A program made the position numbers and the translations under genes. A stretch of 64,000 nucleotides of DNA from Actinospica acidithermotolerans (GTDB lineage: Bacteria > Actinomycetota > Actinomycetes > Streptomycetales > Catenulisporaceae): assembly GCF_018139625.1 (NCBI RefSeq), contig NZ_JAGSOH010000015.1, positions 1-64,000 on the forward strand, given 5' to 3'. The first letter of the stretch is position 1, and the number at the start of each line of letters is the position of its first letter. The notes beneath the pieces are model-generated. The model saw only the letters and a list, made by a program, of their open reading frames with translations, ran no database searches and was not told the DNA's origin. Positions 13,151 through 21,550 of this stretch are shown here, piece after piece.

Positions 13151-13187
13151 GGGGCCGACGACGGCTTGCGGGTTCGTCGTCGGCCCC
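13151..13187 (+). terminator. Hairpin downstream of glgB
   Basis: Perfect 13-bp inverted repeat (13151-13163 with 13175-13187) with an 11-nt loop, 27 nt after the glgB stop and before the sigma-factor gene. Confidence 0.65.
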
Positions 13188-13390
13188 ACCTGTTTCGCCG
13201 ATGCTCCGCTGCGCTCCGCGTCCGCGACTACGTCCGGGGACGATTAGTAGCCTCACTCCTCTCATGAGGACTTCTCCCGCAGGCGTGTAGTCCTGCACGC
13301 ACAGGCTCGCGTCCTGGAATACGAGAAGGCACACGATGTGCGACCTCGTGATGCCGGGCGCAACGGCGTCCGGACCGGAAAGTGGGGGCC

Positions 13391-13981
13391 ATGGGGGACC
13401 ATGACGCATTCTTCGTCGGGCTCATCGAGTCCCGGTACAACGCGCTGGTCCGCAGCGCCTACCTGTTGACCGGCAACGTGGATTCGGCGCGGGACCTGGT
13501 GCAGGCAGCGTTGACCAAGGCCTACGCCAAGCGCGTCGGGATGCGTGATCCCGGCGCGATGGAGGGTTACGTGCGCCGCACCATCGTCAACCTGCACATC
13601 AGTTCGTGGCGTCGACACCGCGGGCGCGAGGCCACGGTCGCCCAGCCGCCAGAGCCGGTCTCGCGCCGCGTCGCAGGCGAACCGGAGCCGGCCCCCCTGG
13701 CCGACCAGGTGGCCGCGCAGGTGGACCTCTGGCGCGCACTCCAGACCCTGACACCACGTCAGCGCACCGCCGTCGTCCTGCGGTACTTCGAGGACCTGCC
13801 CGTCGCCGAGGTCGCCCGGCTCATGGACTGCGGGGAGCAGAGCGTGAAGACGCACACCGCGCGCGCCCTGGCGAATCTGCGCGACCGACTGGGCGCGCAC
13901 GAGGTCAGCCGGATCGAATCGGCGAGAGCTGCGAAGGCGTCCGCGGGAGTCAACATTCTGAAGGAGGCCGAGGCCGCATGA
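13391..13981 (+). CDS. ECF sigma factor, SigE (TIGR02983) family
   Basis: 196 aa. Region 2 is at ~5-80 (FVGLIESRYNALVRSAYLLTGNVDSARDLVQAALTKAY) and region 4 at ~115-170 (LTPRQRTAVVLRYFEDLPVAEVARLMDCGEQSVKTHTARAL), joined by a basic linker. Length and motifs match the actinobacterial SigE-like ECF family. ATG at 13391 is chosen; a GTG nine bases earlier and an ATG ten bases later are also possible. Its stop overlaps the start of the next gene (ATGA), so the two are translationally coupled, as is common for a sigma factor and its membrane partner. The signal sensed is unknown. Confidence 0.88.
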   Translation: MGDHDAFFVGLIESRYNALVRSAYLLTGNVDSARDLVQAALTKAYAKRVGMRDPGAMEGYVRRTIVNLHISSWRRHRGREATVAQPPEPVSRRVAGEPEPAPLADQVAAQVDLWRALQTLTPRQRTAVVLRYFEDLPVAEVARLMDCGEQSVKTHTARALANLRDRLGAHEVSRIESARAAKASAGVNILKEAEAA

Positions 13982-14763
13982 ACGAGCGCAGCGAGCACAG
14001 CGAGCACCACGAGCAGGCCGTCTTCGTCACCGACCCGTCCGGCCCGGGTGAGACCGGACTCGAGCAAGCCGTGCGGGCGACGCTGGAGCAGCACGCGGCG
14101 TGCATTGCGTTGCAGGATCCGCCTGCCGCACGACTTCTCAAGCGCGGCCGGGATCGTCGCCGCAGGCGCGACGCGCTGCGCGTCACCGGCGTGCTGGCGA
14201 TGGTGTGCGCGGGCGTGCTCGGCATCCACTCGGTGAGCGCGGCCGGGTCGGGCAGAGCTACTGCGGCGACGCCGCAGGTCGTCGGGGTGACCACGCGGCC
14301 GACCGGGAGCGCGAGCGCGGCGGCCGGCTATCACGCGATGTTGCCGAGGAACTGGAAGCCCGGCGCCAAGCTGCCGCTGAGCACCTACTCCTCGGTGCCG
14401 CGCTGGGTGACGGCGACGAACGCGGCCACCGAACTCGGCGGCGACAAGGCGAAGGGCCATCACGTCAACCTGGGCATGAGCCCCGACCCGACCACCTGTC
14501 TCACCCTCGGGTCCAACCCGATCGTGTGGCCCGAGGGCTATTACGCCGAGGGGACCCCCCTGGTGGTGTTCGACCCCAAGGGGCGGCCCGTGTACGTCGT
14601 GGACCAGGGCCTGACCGGTGTGGACGGACCGGCCGAACTCGGCTTCGGCGACGGGCTGCATCTTCTGCCCGGGCTCGACGTGAGCCACTGCACGGCCGAG
14701 GCGGCCAACGGGATGGAGCCGTACGCGCTAGCCATGATCTTCCCGGACACGCCACACCAGTGA
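13978..14763 (+). CDS. Single-TM protein coupled to ECF sigma factor, possible anti-sigma
   Basis: 261 aa. The cytoplasmic segment (~1-70) is acidic with His residues, then basic (RLLKRGRDRRRRRDALR). One TM segment at ~72-90 (VTGVLAMVCAGVLGIHSV) leads to an extracellular domain of ~170 residues with two cysteines (TTCLTLG and SHCTAE) and FDPKGRPVYVVDQGL. Position and topology fit a membrane anti-sigma or regulator for the sigma factor. However no zinc-type HxxxCxxC anti-sigma motif is visible, so this remains inference. AAGGAGG lies about 10 bases before ATG 13978, inside the sigma gene. Confidence 0.7.
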   Translation: MNERSEHSEHHEQAVFVTDPSGPGETGLEQAVRATLEQHAACIALQDPPAARLLKRGRDRRRRRDALRVTGVLAMVCAGVLGIHSVSAAGSGRATAATPQVVGVTTRPTGSASAAAGYHAMLPRNWKPGAKLPLSTYSSVPRWVTATNAATELGGDKAKGHHVNLGMSPDPTTCLTLGSNPIVWPEGYYAEGTPLVVFDPKGRPVYVVDQGLTGVDGPAELGFGDGLHLLPGLDVSHCTAEAANGMEPYALAMIFPDTPHQ

Positions 14764-14930
14764 GCACCGCGCTCAAGGCGAGCGATCCATCACAGCGCCG
14801 ACGTCGCGAACGACGCGCCGTGACCCGAATCGCGGCCTGGCTTCTGGGTATCGCACTCCTCGCCTTCGCGACGTTCGCGATCTACTTCATCGCGGCGGTG
14901 ATGTACGCCGCGGCAACGGCAAGTCGCTGA
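14760..14930 (+). CDS. 56-aa membrane microprotein
   Basis: The GTG at 14760 overlaps the stop of the preceding gene (GTGA), suggesting coupled translation. The product has a basic N-terminus (RRRRERRAVTR) and one TM helix (IAAWLLGIALLAFATFAIYFIAAVM). A later in-frame GTG at 14820 would give a 36-aa version. No family is recognised. As third gene of the sigma cassette it may modulate the TM regulator. Existence is supported by the overlap and the clean hydrophobic segment, not by homology. Confidence 0.5.
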   Translation: MSTALKASDPSQRRRRERRAVTRIAAWLLGIALLAFATFAIYFIAAVMYAAATASR

Positions 14931-14964
14931 ACAGCCCGGCCCGCGCCGCGGAACGCAGGGGCGA

Positions 14965-14984
14965 CGACCGGCTGCGGCCGGTCG
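14965..14984. terminator. Short hairpin between sigma cassette and folD
   Basis: Eight-bp inverted repeat (CGACCGGC at 14965-14972 with GCCGGTCG at 14977-14984) and a TGCG tetraloop, in the 70-nt gap between convergent genes. Confidence 0.4.
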
Positions 14985-15000
14985 CCGACCCTCAGCGCAC

Positions 15001-15861
15001 TTACCGCGGGGCGGCCGCGGCCCTCTCCGCCGCCTCGACCACGTTCGTCAGCAGCAGGGCCCTGGTCATCGGGCCGACGCCGCCGGGGTTCGGGGACAGG
15101 AAGCCGGCGACCTCGGCGACCTCGGGGTGGACGTCGCCGGTGAGCTTGCCGTCGACGTGGGAGACGCCCACGTCGAGGACGGCTGCGCCGGGCTTGACCA
15201 TGCCGGGGGTGATCATGTGCGGGACGCCCGCGGCGGCCACGACGATGTCGGCGCGCTTGACGTGGGCGGCGAGGTCGCGGGTGCCGGTGTGGCAGAGCGT
15301 CACGGTGGCGTTCTCGCTCTTGCGGCTGAGGATCAGGCCGAGGGGGCGGCCGACCGTGGTGCCGCGGCCGATGACGACCACTTCGGCGCCGTCGAGTTCC
15401 ACGCCGAAGCGGCGCAGCAGGACCACGCAGCCCCAGGGGGTGCACGGAAGCGGGGTGGGCTCGCCGAGCACGAGCTTCCCCAGGCTGAGCGGGTGCAGGC
15501 CGTCGGCGTCCTTGGCCTGGTCGACCCGCTCGAGTACGCGGTACTCGTCCAGGCCCTTGGGCAGCGGCAACTGCACCAGGTACGCGTGGCACGCCGGGTT
15601 CTCGTTGAGCTCCCTGACCGCGGCCTCGACCTCGGCCTGGGTCGCGGTGGCGGGCAGCCTGCGGTCGATCGAGTCGATGCCGATCAGACCGCTGTCACGG
15701 TGCTTCATCGACACGTACGCGTGCGAACCCGGGTCGTCGCCGACGAGGATGGTGCCCAGGCCCGGGGTGACGCCCCGCTCCTTGAGCCCGGCCACGCGCT
15801 CGGCGAGGTCGGCCCGGATCTCCTTGGCCGTGGCCCAGCCGTCCAATACGGTCGCTGTCAT
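15001..15861 (-). CDS. folD: Bifunctional methylenetetrahydrofolate dehydrogenase/cyclohydrolase
   Basis: 286 aa, normal FolD length. It interconverts 5,10-methylene-, methenyl- and 10-formyl-tetrahydrofolate, supplying formyl groups to PurN and PurH. Motifs are GSHAYVSMK (catalytic Lys region), [23 protein letters not shown], the NADP loop [14 protein letters not shown] and the C-terminal [18 protein letters not shown] at 15861 has GAGGA about eight bases upstream. It lies alone on this strand, convergent with the sigma cassette and divergent from a DUF4190-like gene. Confidence 0.96.
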   Translation of the reverse strand: MTATVLDGWATAKEIRADLAERVAGLKERGVTPGLGTILVGDDPGSHAYVSMKHRDSGLIGIDSIDRRLPATATQAEVEAAVRELNENPACHAYLVQLPLPKGLDEYRVLERVDQAKDADGLHPLSLGKLVLGEPTPLPCTPWGCVVLLRRFGVELDGAEVVVIGRGTTVGRPLGLILSRKSENATVTLCHTGTRDLAAHVKRADIVVAAAGVPHMITPGMVKPGAAVLDVGVSHVDGKLTGDVHPEVAEVAGFLSPNPGGVGPMTRALLLTNVVEAAERAAAAPR

Positions 15862-15956
15862 GGTGTCATCCTCGCATTTGCTCTACGCTCATTCGGTGAT
15901 CAGCCGAAATCCAAGGGCGTCATCTAATTCTTCAGATTCCGAAGGGTGAGGATCAG

Positions 15957-16439
15957 GTGTCCGAGCAGTGGGGGCAGCAGCCGCAGGACCAGCCGGATCA
16001 AGGTCAGACCCAAGCGCAGTTCCCGCAGTACTCTGAGCAGCAGTACCCGTCGGCGCCGCCGCTCGGGGGAGGCTTCGGCGGCGCTCCGGGCTACGGCGTT
16101 CCCGGGCAGCCCTACGGGCCGCCGCGTAACAGCAAGCTCGCCATCGCGTCGCTGATCCTCGGCATCGTCTCGCTCCCGCTGGTGCTGATCGCCGTCATCG
16201 GCCCGATCGCCGCGTTCGTCGGGCTGGTGCTCGGCGTCATCGGCATCGCGGGCGCGTCGCGCAAGAACCTCAAGCGCGGCGTCGGCATCGCCGGGATCGT
16301 GCTGAGCCTGATCGGGCTGATCGGCGGCGGCCTGGTGACCACCGTCGAGCTGCACGCGGTCAACGCCTGCAAGTCGATCGACAGCAAGACCGATCCGACG
16401 GCGTACAACGACTGCGTCCGGCACAACCTGAAGTTCTAG
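15957..16439 (+). CDS. DUF4190-like membrane protein with Gln/Pro-rich tail
   Basis: 160 aa. Residues ~1-58 are Gln/Pro/Gly/Tyr-rich and predicted disordered. Two TM helices follow, separated by KNLKRG (LAIASLILGIVSLPLVLIAVIGPIAAF... and GVGIAGIVLSLIGLIGGGLV), then a ~35-residue outer tail with two cysteines (NACKSID, NDCVRH). The SLILGI/GIAGIVLS repeat pattern is that of DUF4190. GTG at 15957 follows GGTGAGG. Function unknown; it shares its design with several other genes in the next 7 kb. Confidence 0.78.
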   Translation: MSEQWGQQPQDQPDQGQTQAQFPQYSEQQYPSAPPLGGGFGGAPGYGVPGQPYGPPRNSKLAIASLILGIVSLPLVLIAVIGPIAAFVGLVLGVIGIAGASRKNLKRGVGIAGIVLSLIGLIGGGLVTTVELHAVNACKSIDSKTDPTAYNDCVRHNLKF

Positions 16440-16480
16440 GCCGGAGGCTGCGGTGCCGTGCCTTGCCTGGCCCGGCGCTT

Positions 16481-16519
16481 CGCGGCGGCGGCCCGATCGC
16501 GGATCGGGCCGCCGCCGCG
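16481..16519. terminator. Perfect 18-bp hairpin between DUF4190-like gene and purH
   Basis: Positions 16481-16498 pair perfectly with 16502-16519 around a GCG loop. It lies between convergent stops and probably works in both directions. Confidence 0.75.
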
Positions 16520-16526
16520 CTTCGGG

Positions 16527-18107
16527 TCAGTGCGCGAAGTGCCGCGTGCCCGTCAGGTACATCGTCACGCCGGCCGCGTCGGCGGCCGCGATCGAGTCGG
16601 CGTCGCGCACGGAGCCGCCGGGCTGGACGACCGCGCGCACCCCCGCGTCGATCAGCACCTGCAGGCCGTCGGCGAACGGGAAGTAGGCGTCCGAGGCGAC
16701 GACCGAGCCCGCCGCCCGCTCGCCGGCCCTGGCCACCGCCAGGCGGGCCGAGTCGACCCGGTTCACCTGGCCCATGCCGACGCCGACCGAGGCCTGCCCC
16801 GCGGCCAGCAGGATCGCGTTGGACTTGACCGCGCGCACCGCCCGCCAGGCGAAGGCCAGGTCGGCCAGCACCTCGTCGGACGCCGCCGGGCCCGCGGCGA
16901 GCTGCCAGGCCTCGGGCGCGTCGCCGGGCGCCTGGTAGAGGTCGCCCTGCTGCACCAGCAGGCCGCCGCAGATCTGCCGGAACTCGACGTGCCGGCGGGC
17001 CCGGGCCGGGGTGCGCAGCAGCCGGATGTTCTTGCGGGCGGCCAGGATCTCGACGGCGCCGTCCTCGTACTCGGGGGCGATCAGCACCTCGGTGAACACC
17101 TCGGCGACCTGGCGCGCCATCTCGACGCTGACCGGCCGGTTCACGGCGATGACCCCGCCGAACGCGGAGACCGGGTCGCAGGCGTGCGCCTTGCGGTGCG
17201 CGTCGGCGATGTCCACGCCGGAGACCGCGATGCCGCACGGGTTCGCGTGCTTCATGATCGCGACGCACGGCTCCTCGAAGTCGTACGCGGCCCGCAGCGC
17301 GGCGTCGGAGTCGACGTAGTTGTTGAACGACATCTCCTTGCCGTGCAGCTGCTCGGCCTCGGCGAGCGTGCCGGCGCTGTGCTGCGCGAGGTAGAGCGCC
17401 GCACCCTGGTGCGGGTTCTCGCCGTAGCGCAGCACCGAGGAGCGCACGTACGGCATCGCCAGGAACTCGGGGAACGGCGAGTCGTCGGCGGGCGCGTAGT
17501 CCCGGGCGAACCAGGAGGCGACGGCCGCGTCGTACGCCGCGGTGTGCGCGAAGGCCTCGGCGGCCAGCCGCTTGCGCTGGGCCAGGGTGAAGCCGCCATC
17601 GGCCGAGTTCGCGGTGGCCAGCACGTCGGCGTAGCGCTCGGGGTTGACCACGACCGCGACGCTCGGGTGGTTCTTCGCGGCGGCGCGGACCATGGACGGC
17701 CCGCCGATGTCGATCTGCTCCACGCACTCGTCCGGGGCGGCGCCGGAGGCGACCGTCTGGGTGAACGGGTAGAGGTTGACCACGACCAGGTCGAAGGGCT
17801 CGACGCCGAGCTCCTCGAGCTGCGCGACGTGCTCGGGCAGCCGGCGGTCGGCGAGGATGCCGGCGTGCACCTTCGGGTGCAGCGTCTTGACCCGGCCGTC
17901 CAGGCACTCGGGGAAGCCGGTGAGCTCGGCGACCTCGGTGACCGGCACGCCCGCCTCGCGGATCCGCGCGGCCGTGCTGCCGGTGGAGACGATGGCGACG
18001 CCGGCCGCGTGCAGGCCGGTGGCCAGCTCGGCCAGGCCGGTCTTGTCGTAGACGCTGACCAGCGCCCGGCGGATCCTCACGGCCTGCTCTGCGTTGTTCT
18101 CGGTCAT
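16527..18107 (-). CDS. purH: AICAR formyltransferase/IMP cyclohydrolase
   Basis: 526 aa, typical of PurH. It performs the last two steps of IMP synthesis. Residues ~10-150 form the MGS-like cyclohydrolase domain ([33 protein letters not shown]) and ~150-526 the AICAR transformylase domain ([43 protein letters not shown]). ATG 18107 overlaps the purN stop as ATGA, so the pair is co-translated. Its formyl donor comes from the FolD pathway encoded 700 nt away. Confidence 0.97.
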   Translation of the reverse strand: MTENNAEQAVRIRRALVSVYDKTGLAELATGLHAAGVAIVSTGSTAARIREAGVPVTEVAELTGFPECLDGRVKTLHPKVHAGILADRRLPEHVAQLEELGVEPFDLVVVNLYPFTQTVASGAAPDECVEQIDIGGPSMVRAAAKNHPSVAVVVNPERYADVLATANSADGGFTLAQRKRLAAEAFAHTAAYDAAVASWFARDYAPADDSPFPEFLAMPYVRSSVLRYGENPHQGAALYLAQHSAGTLAEAEQLHGKEMSFNNYVDSDAALRAAYDFEEPCVAIMKHANPCGIAVSGVDIADAHRKAHACDPVSAFGGVIAVNRPVSVEMARQVAEVFTEVLIAPEYEDGAVEILAARKNIRLLRTPARARRHVEFRQICGGLLVQQGDLYQAPGDAPEAWQLAAGPAASDEVLADLAFAWRAVRAVKSNAILLAAGQASVGVGMGQVNRVDSARLAVARAGERAAGSVVASDAYFPFADGLQVLIDAGVRAVVQPGGSVRDADSIAAADAAGVTMYLTGTRHFAH

Positions 18108-18745
18108 TTCACGGTCACCTTTCGCTCCGCGTCGATGGTCCAGCCGCCGCGGGCCATCCGGCCCACGTAGTCCACGAGCAGCGCGCGTTCCGCGACCTTG
18201 ATGCGCTCGTGCAGGGAGTTCTCGTCGTCGTCCGCCTCCACGGGGACCGCGCTCTGCGCGATCACCGGGCCGTCGTCCACGCCCTCGGTCACCGCGAACA
18301 GCGTGCAGCCGGTGACCTTCACGCCGTACGCGAGCGCGTCGCGCGCCGCGTGCATGCCGGGGAAGGAGGGCAGCAGGGCCGGGTGCGTGTTCACCACCCG
18401 GCCGGGGAACGCGGCGAGGAAGTCGGGGCCGAGCAGCTTCATGAACCCGGCGCTGACCACCAGGTCGGGCTCGTAGCCGGCGACGGTGTCGCGGATCGCC
18501 AGGTCCCAGGCCCGGCGGTCCGGGTGGTCCTTGACCCGGTGGACGAAGGTGGGCACGCCCGCGCCCTCGGCCCTGGCCAGGCCTTGGATCGCGTCCCGGT
18601 CGGCCCCGACGGCGACGACCCGCGCGCCGTACGCGGGGTCCCGGCTCGCGTCGAGCAGAGCTTGGAGGTTGGTTCCCGAGCCGGAGACCAGCACGACGAG
18701 GCGCGCCGGCGCATGGCCGGGTAAGAGGTCCAGAGTGGAGGCCAC
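18104..18745 (-). CDS. purN: Phosphoribosylglycinamide formyltransferase
   Basis: 213 aa. It transfers a formyl group from 10-formyl-THF to GAR in purine synthesis. The phosphate-binding [12 protein letters not shown] and the catalytic [12 protein letters not shown] (Asn, His) and [10 protein letters not shown] (Asp) are all present. The start is GTG at 18745 with GGGAG about nine bases upstream. It is first gene of the purN-purH operon; the ~145-nt gap to the divergent gene should hold the promoter. Confidence 0.95.
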   Translation of the reverse strand: MASTLDLLPGHAPARLVVLVSGSGTNLQALLDASRDPAYGARVVAVGADRDAIQGLARAEGAGVPTFVHRVKDHPDRRAWDLAIRDTVAGYEPDLVVSAGFMKLLGPDFLAAFPGRVVNTHPALLPSFPGMHAARDALAYGVKVTGCTLFAVTEGVDDGPVIAQSAVPVEADDDENSLHERIKVAERALLVDYVGRMARGGWTIDAERKVTVK

Positions 18746-18915
18746 GACCGCGGCTCCCTTTCTGTGAGATTCTGGCTGCAGAATTCGAACCGCGTCGTCC
18801 GTCCGGACGGTGTGTAACGGGCGGGACGCGGATTCGCGGCCAACGATATCTATGGATACCGTGAGAGGGCCAATCAGCGACTGACGACGATATGACGACG
18901 GAACCTGAGGAGAAC

Positions 18916-19878
18916 GTGACCGACGCCTCGCCCAGCCAGACCGAGCCGGACAGCGGACTCGAGCCGTCGGGCGAGGGCCCCGGCGACGCTGCGCACGACG
19001 GCGCCCCGAAGCCCCCGCGCTGGTCGGACAGCCAGCCGGCGCCCGCGCCGTGGTTCGTCGGCCAGCCCGGCGGCGGTCCGCAGGCGCCTGCGCAGGCGGG
19101 CTGGGGCGTGGCGATGCCCCCGCAGCAGCCGATGCCCCCGCAGCAGCCCGCGCCGCCGCGCGAGTCGTCCGCGGCGCCGGGCGCGTCGCAGGATGCTCCG
19201 GCGCAGCACGCTCCGTCGCAGGACACGGATTCGGCGGACGCGCAGGCTTCGGCGGGCCCTGAGGATCAGTCCCCTGAGGCGCAGGGCGCTGCGGAGCCGC
19301 AGCAGCCGCCGATCGCGCCGCCGCCGCAGGGCCCGTACGGCCAGCCGCTGCCGCCGCCGATGCCGCCGTGGCACGGGCCGAGCCCGTACGGCCCGCCGCA
19401 GCACCGGCAGCAGCCCCCGCCGAACCGGCAGGACGATCCGTGGCAGCGGCAGCGCCAGCCGCGTCCGCCGGCCGAGGAGGACAAGCGCGCGCCGCTGGAC
19501 CTGCGCACCCGCTGGGCCCGCGGCCTGGCGCTCGGCGCGATCGCCTGCACGATGGCGTCGATCTGGTACAGCGTCTCGAACTTCCCGACCTGGATGGTCG
19601 GGGCCGGGGCCGGGCTCGTGCTCGGCCTGGTCGGCCTGTGGCTCGGCGTGTTCGCGCAGCGCGCGGCGCTGGCGCGCAACAAGCGCGCGCCGGAGGCCGT
19701 CGGCGCGATCGTGTGGAGCTCGATCGCGGCGCTGCTCTCGCTGATGATCCTGGCGTTCTCGCTGATCTTCTACACGCAGCTCTCGCAGCTCTCGACCTGC
19801 CTGCGCTCGGCGACCACGATCTCCGCGCAGAACCAGTGCGAGACGAGCTTCCAGCACGATTTCGGGACCAGAGGCTGA
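18916..19878 (+). CDS. Membrane protein with long Pro/Gln-rich N-terminus
   Basis: 320 aa. Residues ~1-190 are low-complexity (Pro, Gln, Ala, Ser, Asp), with [14 protein letters not shown]-type runs. The C-terminal ~125 residues hold three TM helices ([58 protein letters not shown]) and an outer tail with two Cys (STCLRS, NQCETS), similar to DUF4190 proteins. GTG 18916 is preferred because GAGGAG precedes it closely; an in-frame ATG at 18892 has no site. The stop overlaps the next start (TGATG). Function unknown. Confidence 0.72.
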   Translation: MTDASPSQTEPDSGLEPSGEGPGDAAHDGAPKPPRWSDSQPAPAPWFVGQPGGGPQAPAQAGWGVAMPPQQPMPPQQPAPPRESSAAPGASQDAPAQHAPSQDTDSADAQASAGPEDQSPEAQGAAEPQQPPIAPPPQGPYGQPLPPPMPPWHGPSPYGPPQHRQQPPPNRQDDPWQRQRQPRPPAEEDKRAPLDLRTRWARGLALGAIACTMASIWYSVSNFPTWMVGAGAGLVLGLVGLWLGVFAQRAALARNKRAPEAVGAIVWSSIAALLSLMILAFSLIFYTQLSQLSTCLRSATTISAQNQCETSFQHDFGTRG

Positions 19879-20327
19879 TGTACGCGGCCGGGGCGCCGTC
19901 GCCGAACCGGCTCGTGCGCCTCGCGCCGCGCCGGATGCCGGGGCGGCTGCGCTCGTGCGCCGCACGCCTCGGCCTGGCGGCGGCCTGCTCGCTCGGCGCC
20001 GCCTGGATCCACGAGCACCACGATCCGGGTGCGCTCTGCCCGCTGCGCCGGCTGACCGGCGTCCCGTGCCCGATGTGCGGGTCGACGACGGTGTTCATGG
20101 AGGCCGGCGCCGGGCACTGGACCGCGGCGCTGATGGCCAACCCGGTCACCGTGCTCGCGTTCATCGTCTTCCTCGCCGCGCCGCTCGCGCTCGTCGACCC
20201 GGTCGCGTCCTGGGCGAGCCTGCCCGCGCGGCGGCGCAACGCGCTGCTCGGCGTCGTGCTGGCGATCTCCTGGGCGTGGCAGCTGCACCGCTTCGGCTTC
20301 CTCCTCGGCGGCACGCGGTTGGAGTAG
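19878..20327 (+). CDS. DUF2752 family membrane protein
   Basis: 149 aa. The family signature CPLRRLTGVPCPMCGSTTVFMEA carries paired cysteines and is followed by an Asn-Pro motif (LMANPVTVLAF) and two more TM helices. ATG 19878 overlaps the previous stop and has GAGG just upstream, so the two genes are coupled. DUF2752 proteins are widespread and uncharacterised; the CPxCG pair suggests metal binding or a disulfide near the membrane. Confidence 0.85.
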   Translation: MYAAGAPSPNRLVRLAPRRMPGRLRSCAARLGLAAACSLGAAWIHEHHDPGALCPLRRLTGVPCPMCGSTTVFMEAGAGHWTAALMANPVTVLAFIVFLAAPLALVDPVASWASLPARRRNALLGVVLAISWAWQLHRFGFLLGGTRLE

Positions 20328-20396
20328 CCCGAGAGGCGGAACGCCCGCGCTCGTCACATGATCTGTTTGACGGACGGACAGATCTGGGAGGCCACG

Positions 20397-21464
20397 GTGA
20401 GCACGCCCGAGAACCCGAGTTCGCAGGACCCGCGACCGCCCGAGGAGCAGCGGTCCGAGGCGGCCGGCCAGGGCGGGGTCACGCCTGAGGACGCGCTGCG
20501 CGAACTGCACCAGCAGCCGCGGGTGGACGAGCAGGGCAATCCGACGGCGTTCACCGCGGTGCCGCCGCCGCTCAACCAGCAGCTGGGCCGGCCGGGACAG
20601 CATCCCGGTCCCCAGCAGCCGTGGGAGCCGCCGCCCGAGGGCGCTCAGCAGCAGCAACAGCAGCCCTACGGCCAGCAGTTCCAGCAGCCGCAGTACGGCC
20701 AGCCGCAGCAGCCCTCGTACGCGCAGCAGCAGCAACCCGGCTACGGCCAGCAGGGGCAGGGCGGCCAGTCCGGCTACGGCCAGCAGGCGCAGGGCGGGCA
20801 GCCCGGCTACGGCGAGCAGAGCCAGGGCGGGCAGCCCGGCTACGGCGAGCAGGGGCAGGGCGGGCAGCCCGGCTACGGACAGGGCCGGCAGGAACCGCAG
20901 CAGCCCTACGACCAGCCTCCGCCGCCGTACGGCCAGCAGGCTCCGTACGGCCAGCAGCAGCCGGGCTACGGCTATCCCCCGCCACCCGGCTATCCGCAGT
21001 ACAGCGGTCAGCAGCAGCCCTACGGCGCCGAGGCGCTGCCGCCGGGGATGCCGCCGTTCGCCTCCTGGGGTCAGCGCGCCGGCGCGTGGATCATCGACAA
21101 CCTGCTCGCGGTCATCGGAGGCTGGCTGACCGAGATCGCCTACTACGACTGGGGCGGCGGGCCGCGGGCGGTCGGCCTGGTGATCCTGGTCGTCGGACTG
21201 GTGTGGTCGATCTACAACGCGTACCTGGCCGGGAAGACCGGGCAGTCCACCGGGAAGCGGATGACCGGGATCCGGCTCGCGCGCTTCCGGGACGGGCAGG
21301 TGGTGGGTCCGGCGTACGGACTGCTGCGGCTGTTCATGAACGGGGTCTTCTGGGCGATCTGCGCGATCCCCGGGGTGCTCAACTACCTGTGGCCGCTGTG
21401 GGACCGGAAATCGCAGACCTGGAGCGACAAGATCGCGTCCTCGGTGGTGGTCCAGGCCAGGTGA
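20397..21464 (+). CDS. RDD family membrane protein with repetitive Gln/Gly tail
   Basis: 355 aa. Residues ~1-215 are disordered: acidic at first, then Gln/Tyr/Gly/Pro-rich with four tandem 11-residue units of the type GYG(Q/E)Q-QGGQP. The C-terminal ~135 residues are the RDD domain (FASWGQRAGAWIIDNLLAVIGG, TGQSTGKRMTGIRL, WSDKIASSVVV) with 3-4 TM helices; the Arg and Asp that name the family are in GQRAGAWIID. GTG 20397 has GGGAGG five bases upstream. RDD proteins are suspected transporters or antiporters; the substrate here is unknown. Confidence 0.85.
   Translation: MSTPENPSSQDPRPPEEQRSEAAGQGGVTPEDALRELHQQPRVDEQGNPTAFTAVPPPLNQQLGRPGQHPGPQQPWEPPPEGAQQQQQQPYGQQFQQPQYGQPQQPSYAQQQQPGYGQQGQGGQSGYGQQAQGGQPGYGEQSQGGQPGYGEQGQGGQPGYGQGRQEPQQPYDQPPPPYGQQAPYGQQQPGYGYPPPPGYPQYSGQQQPYGAEALPPGMPPFASWGQRAGAWIIDNLLAVIGGWLTEIAYYDWGGGPRAVGLVILVVGLVWSIYNAYLAGKTGQSTGKRMTGIRLARFRDGQVVGPAYGLLRLFMNGVFWAICAIPGVLNYLWPLWDRKSQTWSDKIASSVVVQAR
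20739..20870 (+). repeat. Four tandem 33-nt units inside RDD gene
   Basis: Units start at 20739, 20772, 20805 and 20838, each beginning GGCTACGGC and encoding 11 residues. Near-identity at DNA level, including third positions, implies recent slippage-type expansion. Confidence 0.8.
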
Positions 21465-21536
21465 ACGCGCGGTTGGCGTTGACCACGATCAGGTGACAAG
21501 TACGGACCCGGGGTTACCTGACGTCCCATCGTCGGA

Positions 21537-21542
21537 TAAATT
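21537..21542 (+). promoter_or_regulatory. Candidate -10 (TAAATT) for RDD gene 2
   Basis: TAAATT ends eight bases before the ATG at 21551, which has no convincing Shine-Dalgarno site. This spacing would put the transcript start at or next to the ATG, i.e. a leaderless mRNA. No good -35 is seen. Confidence 0.35.
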
Positions 21543-21550
21543 GCGGAACC

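Noticed and set aside
10628-13189. An 850-codon minus-strand frame over glgB
   Set aside because: Fully antisense to a gene with all catalytic motifs.
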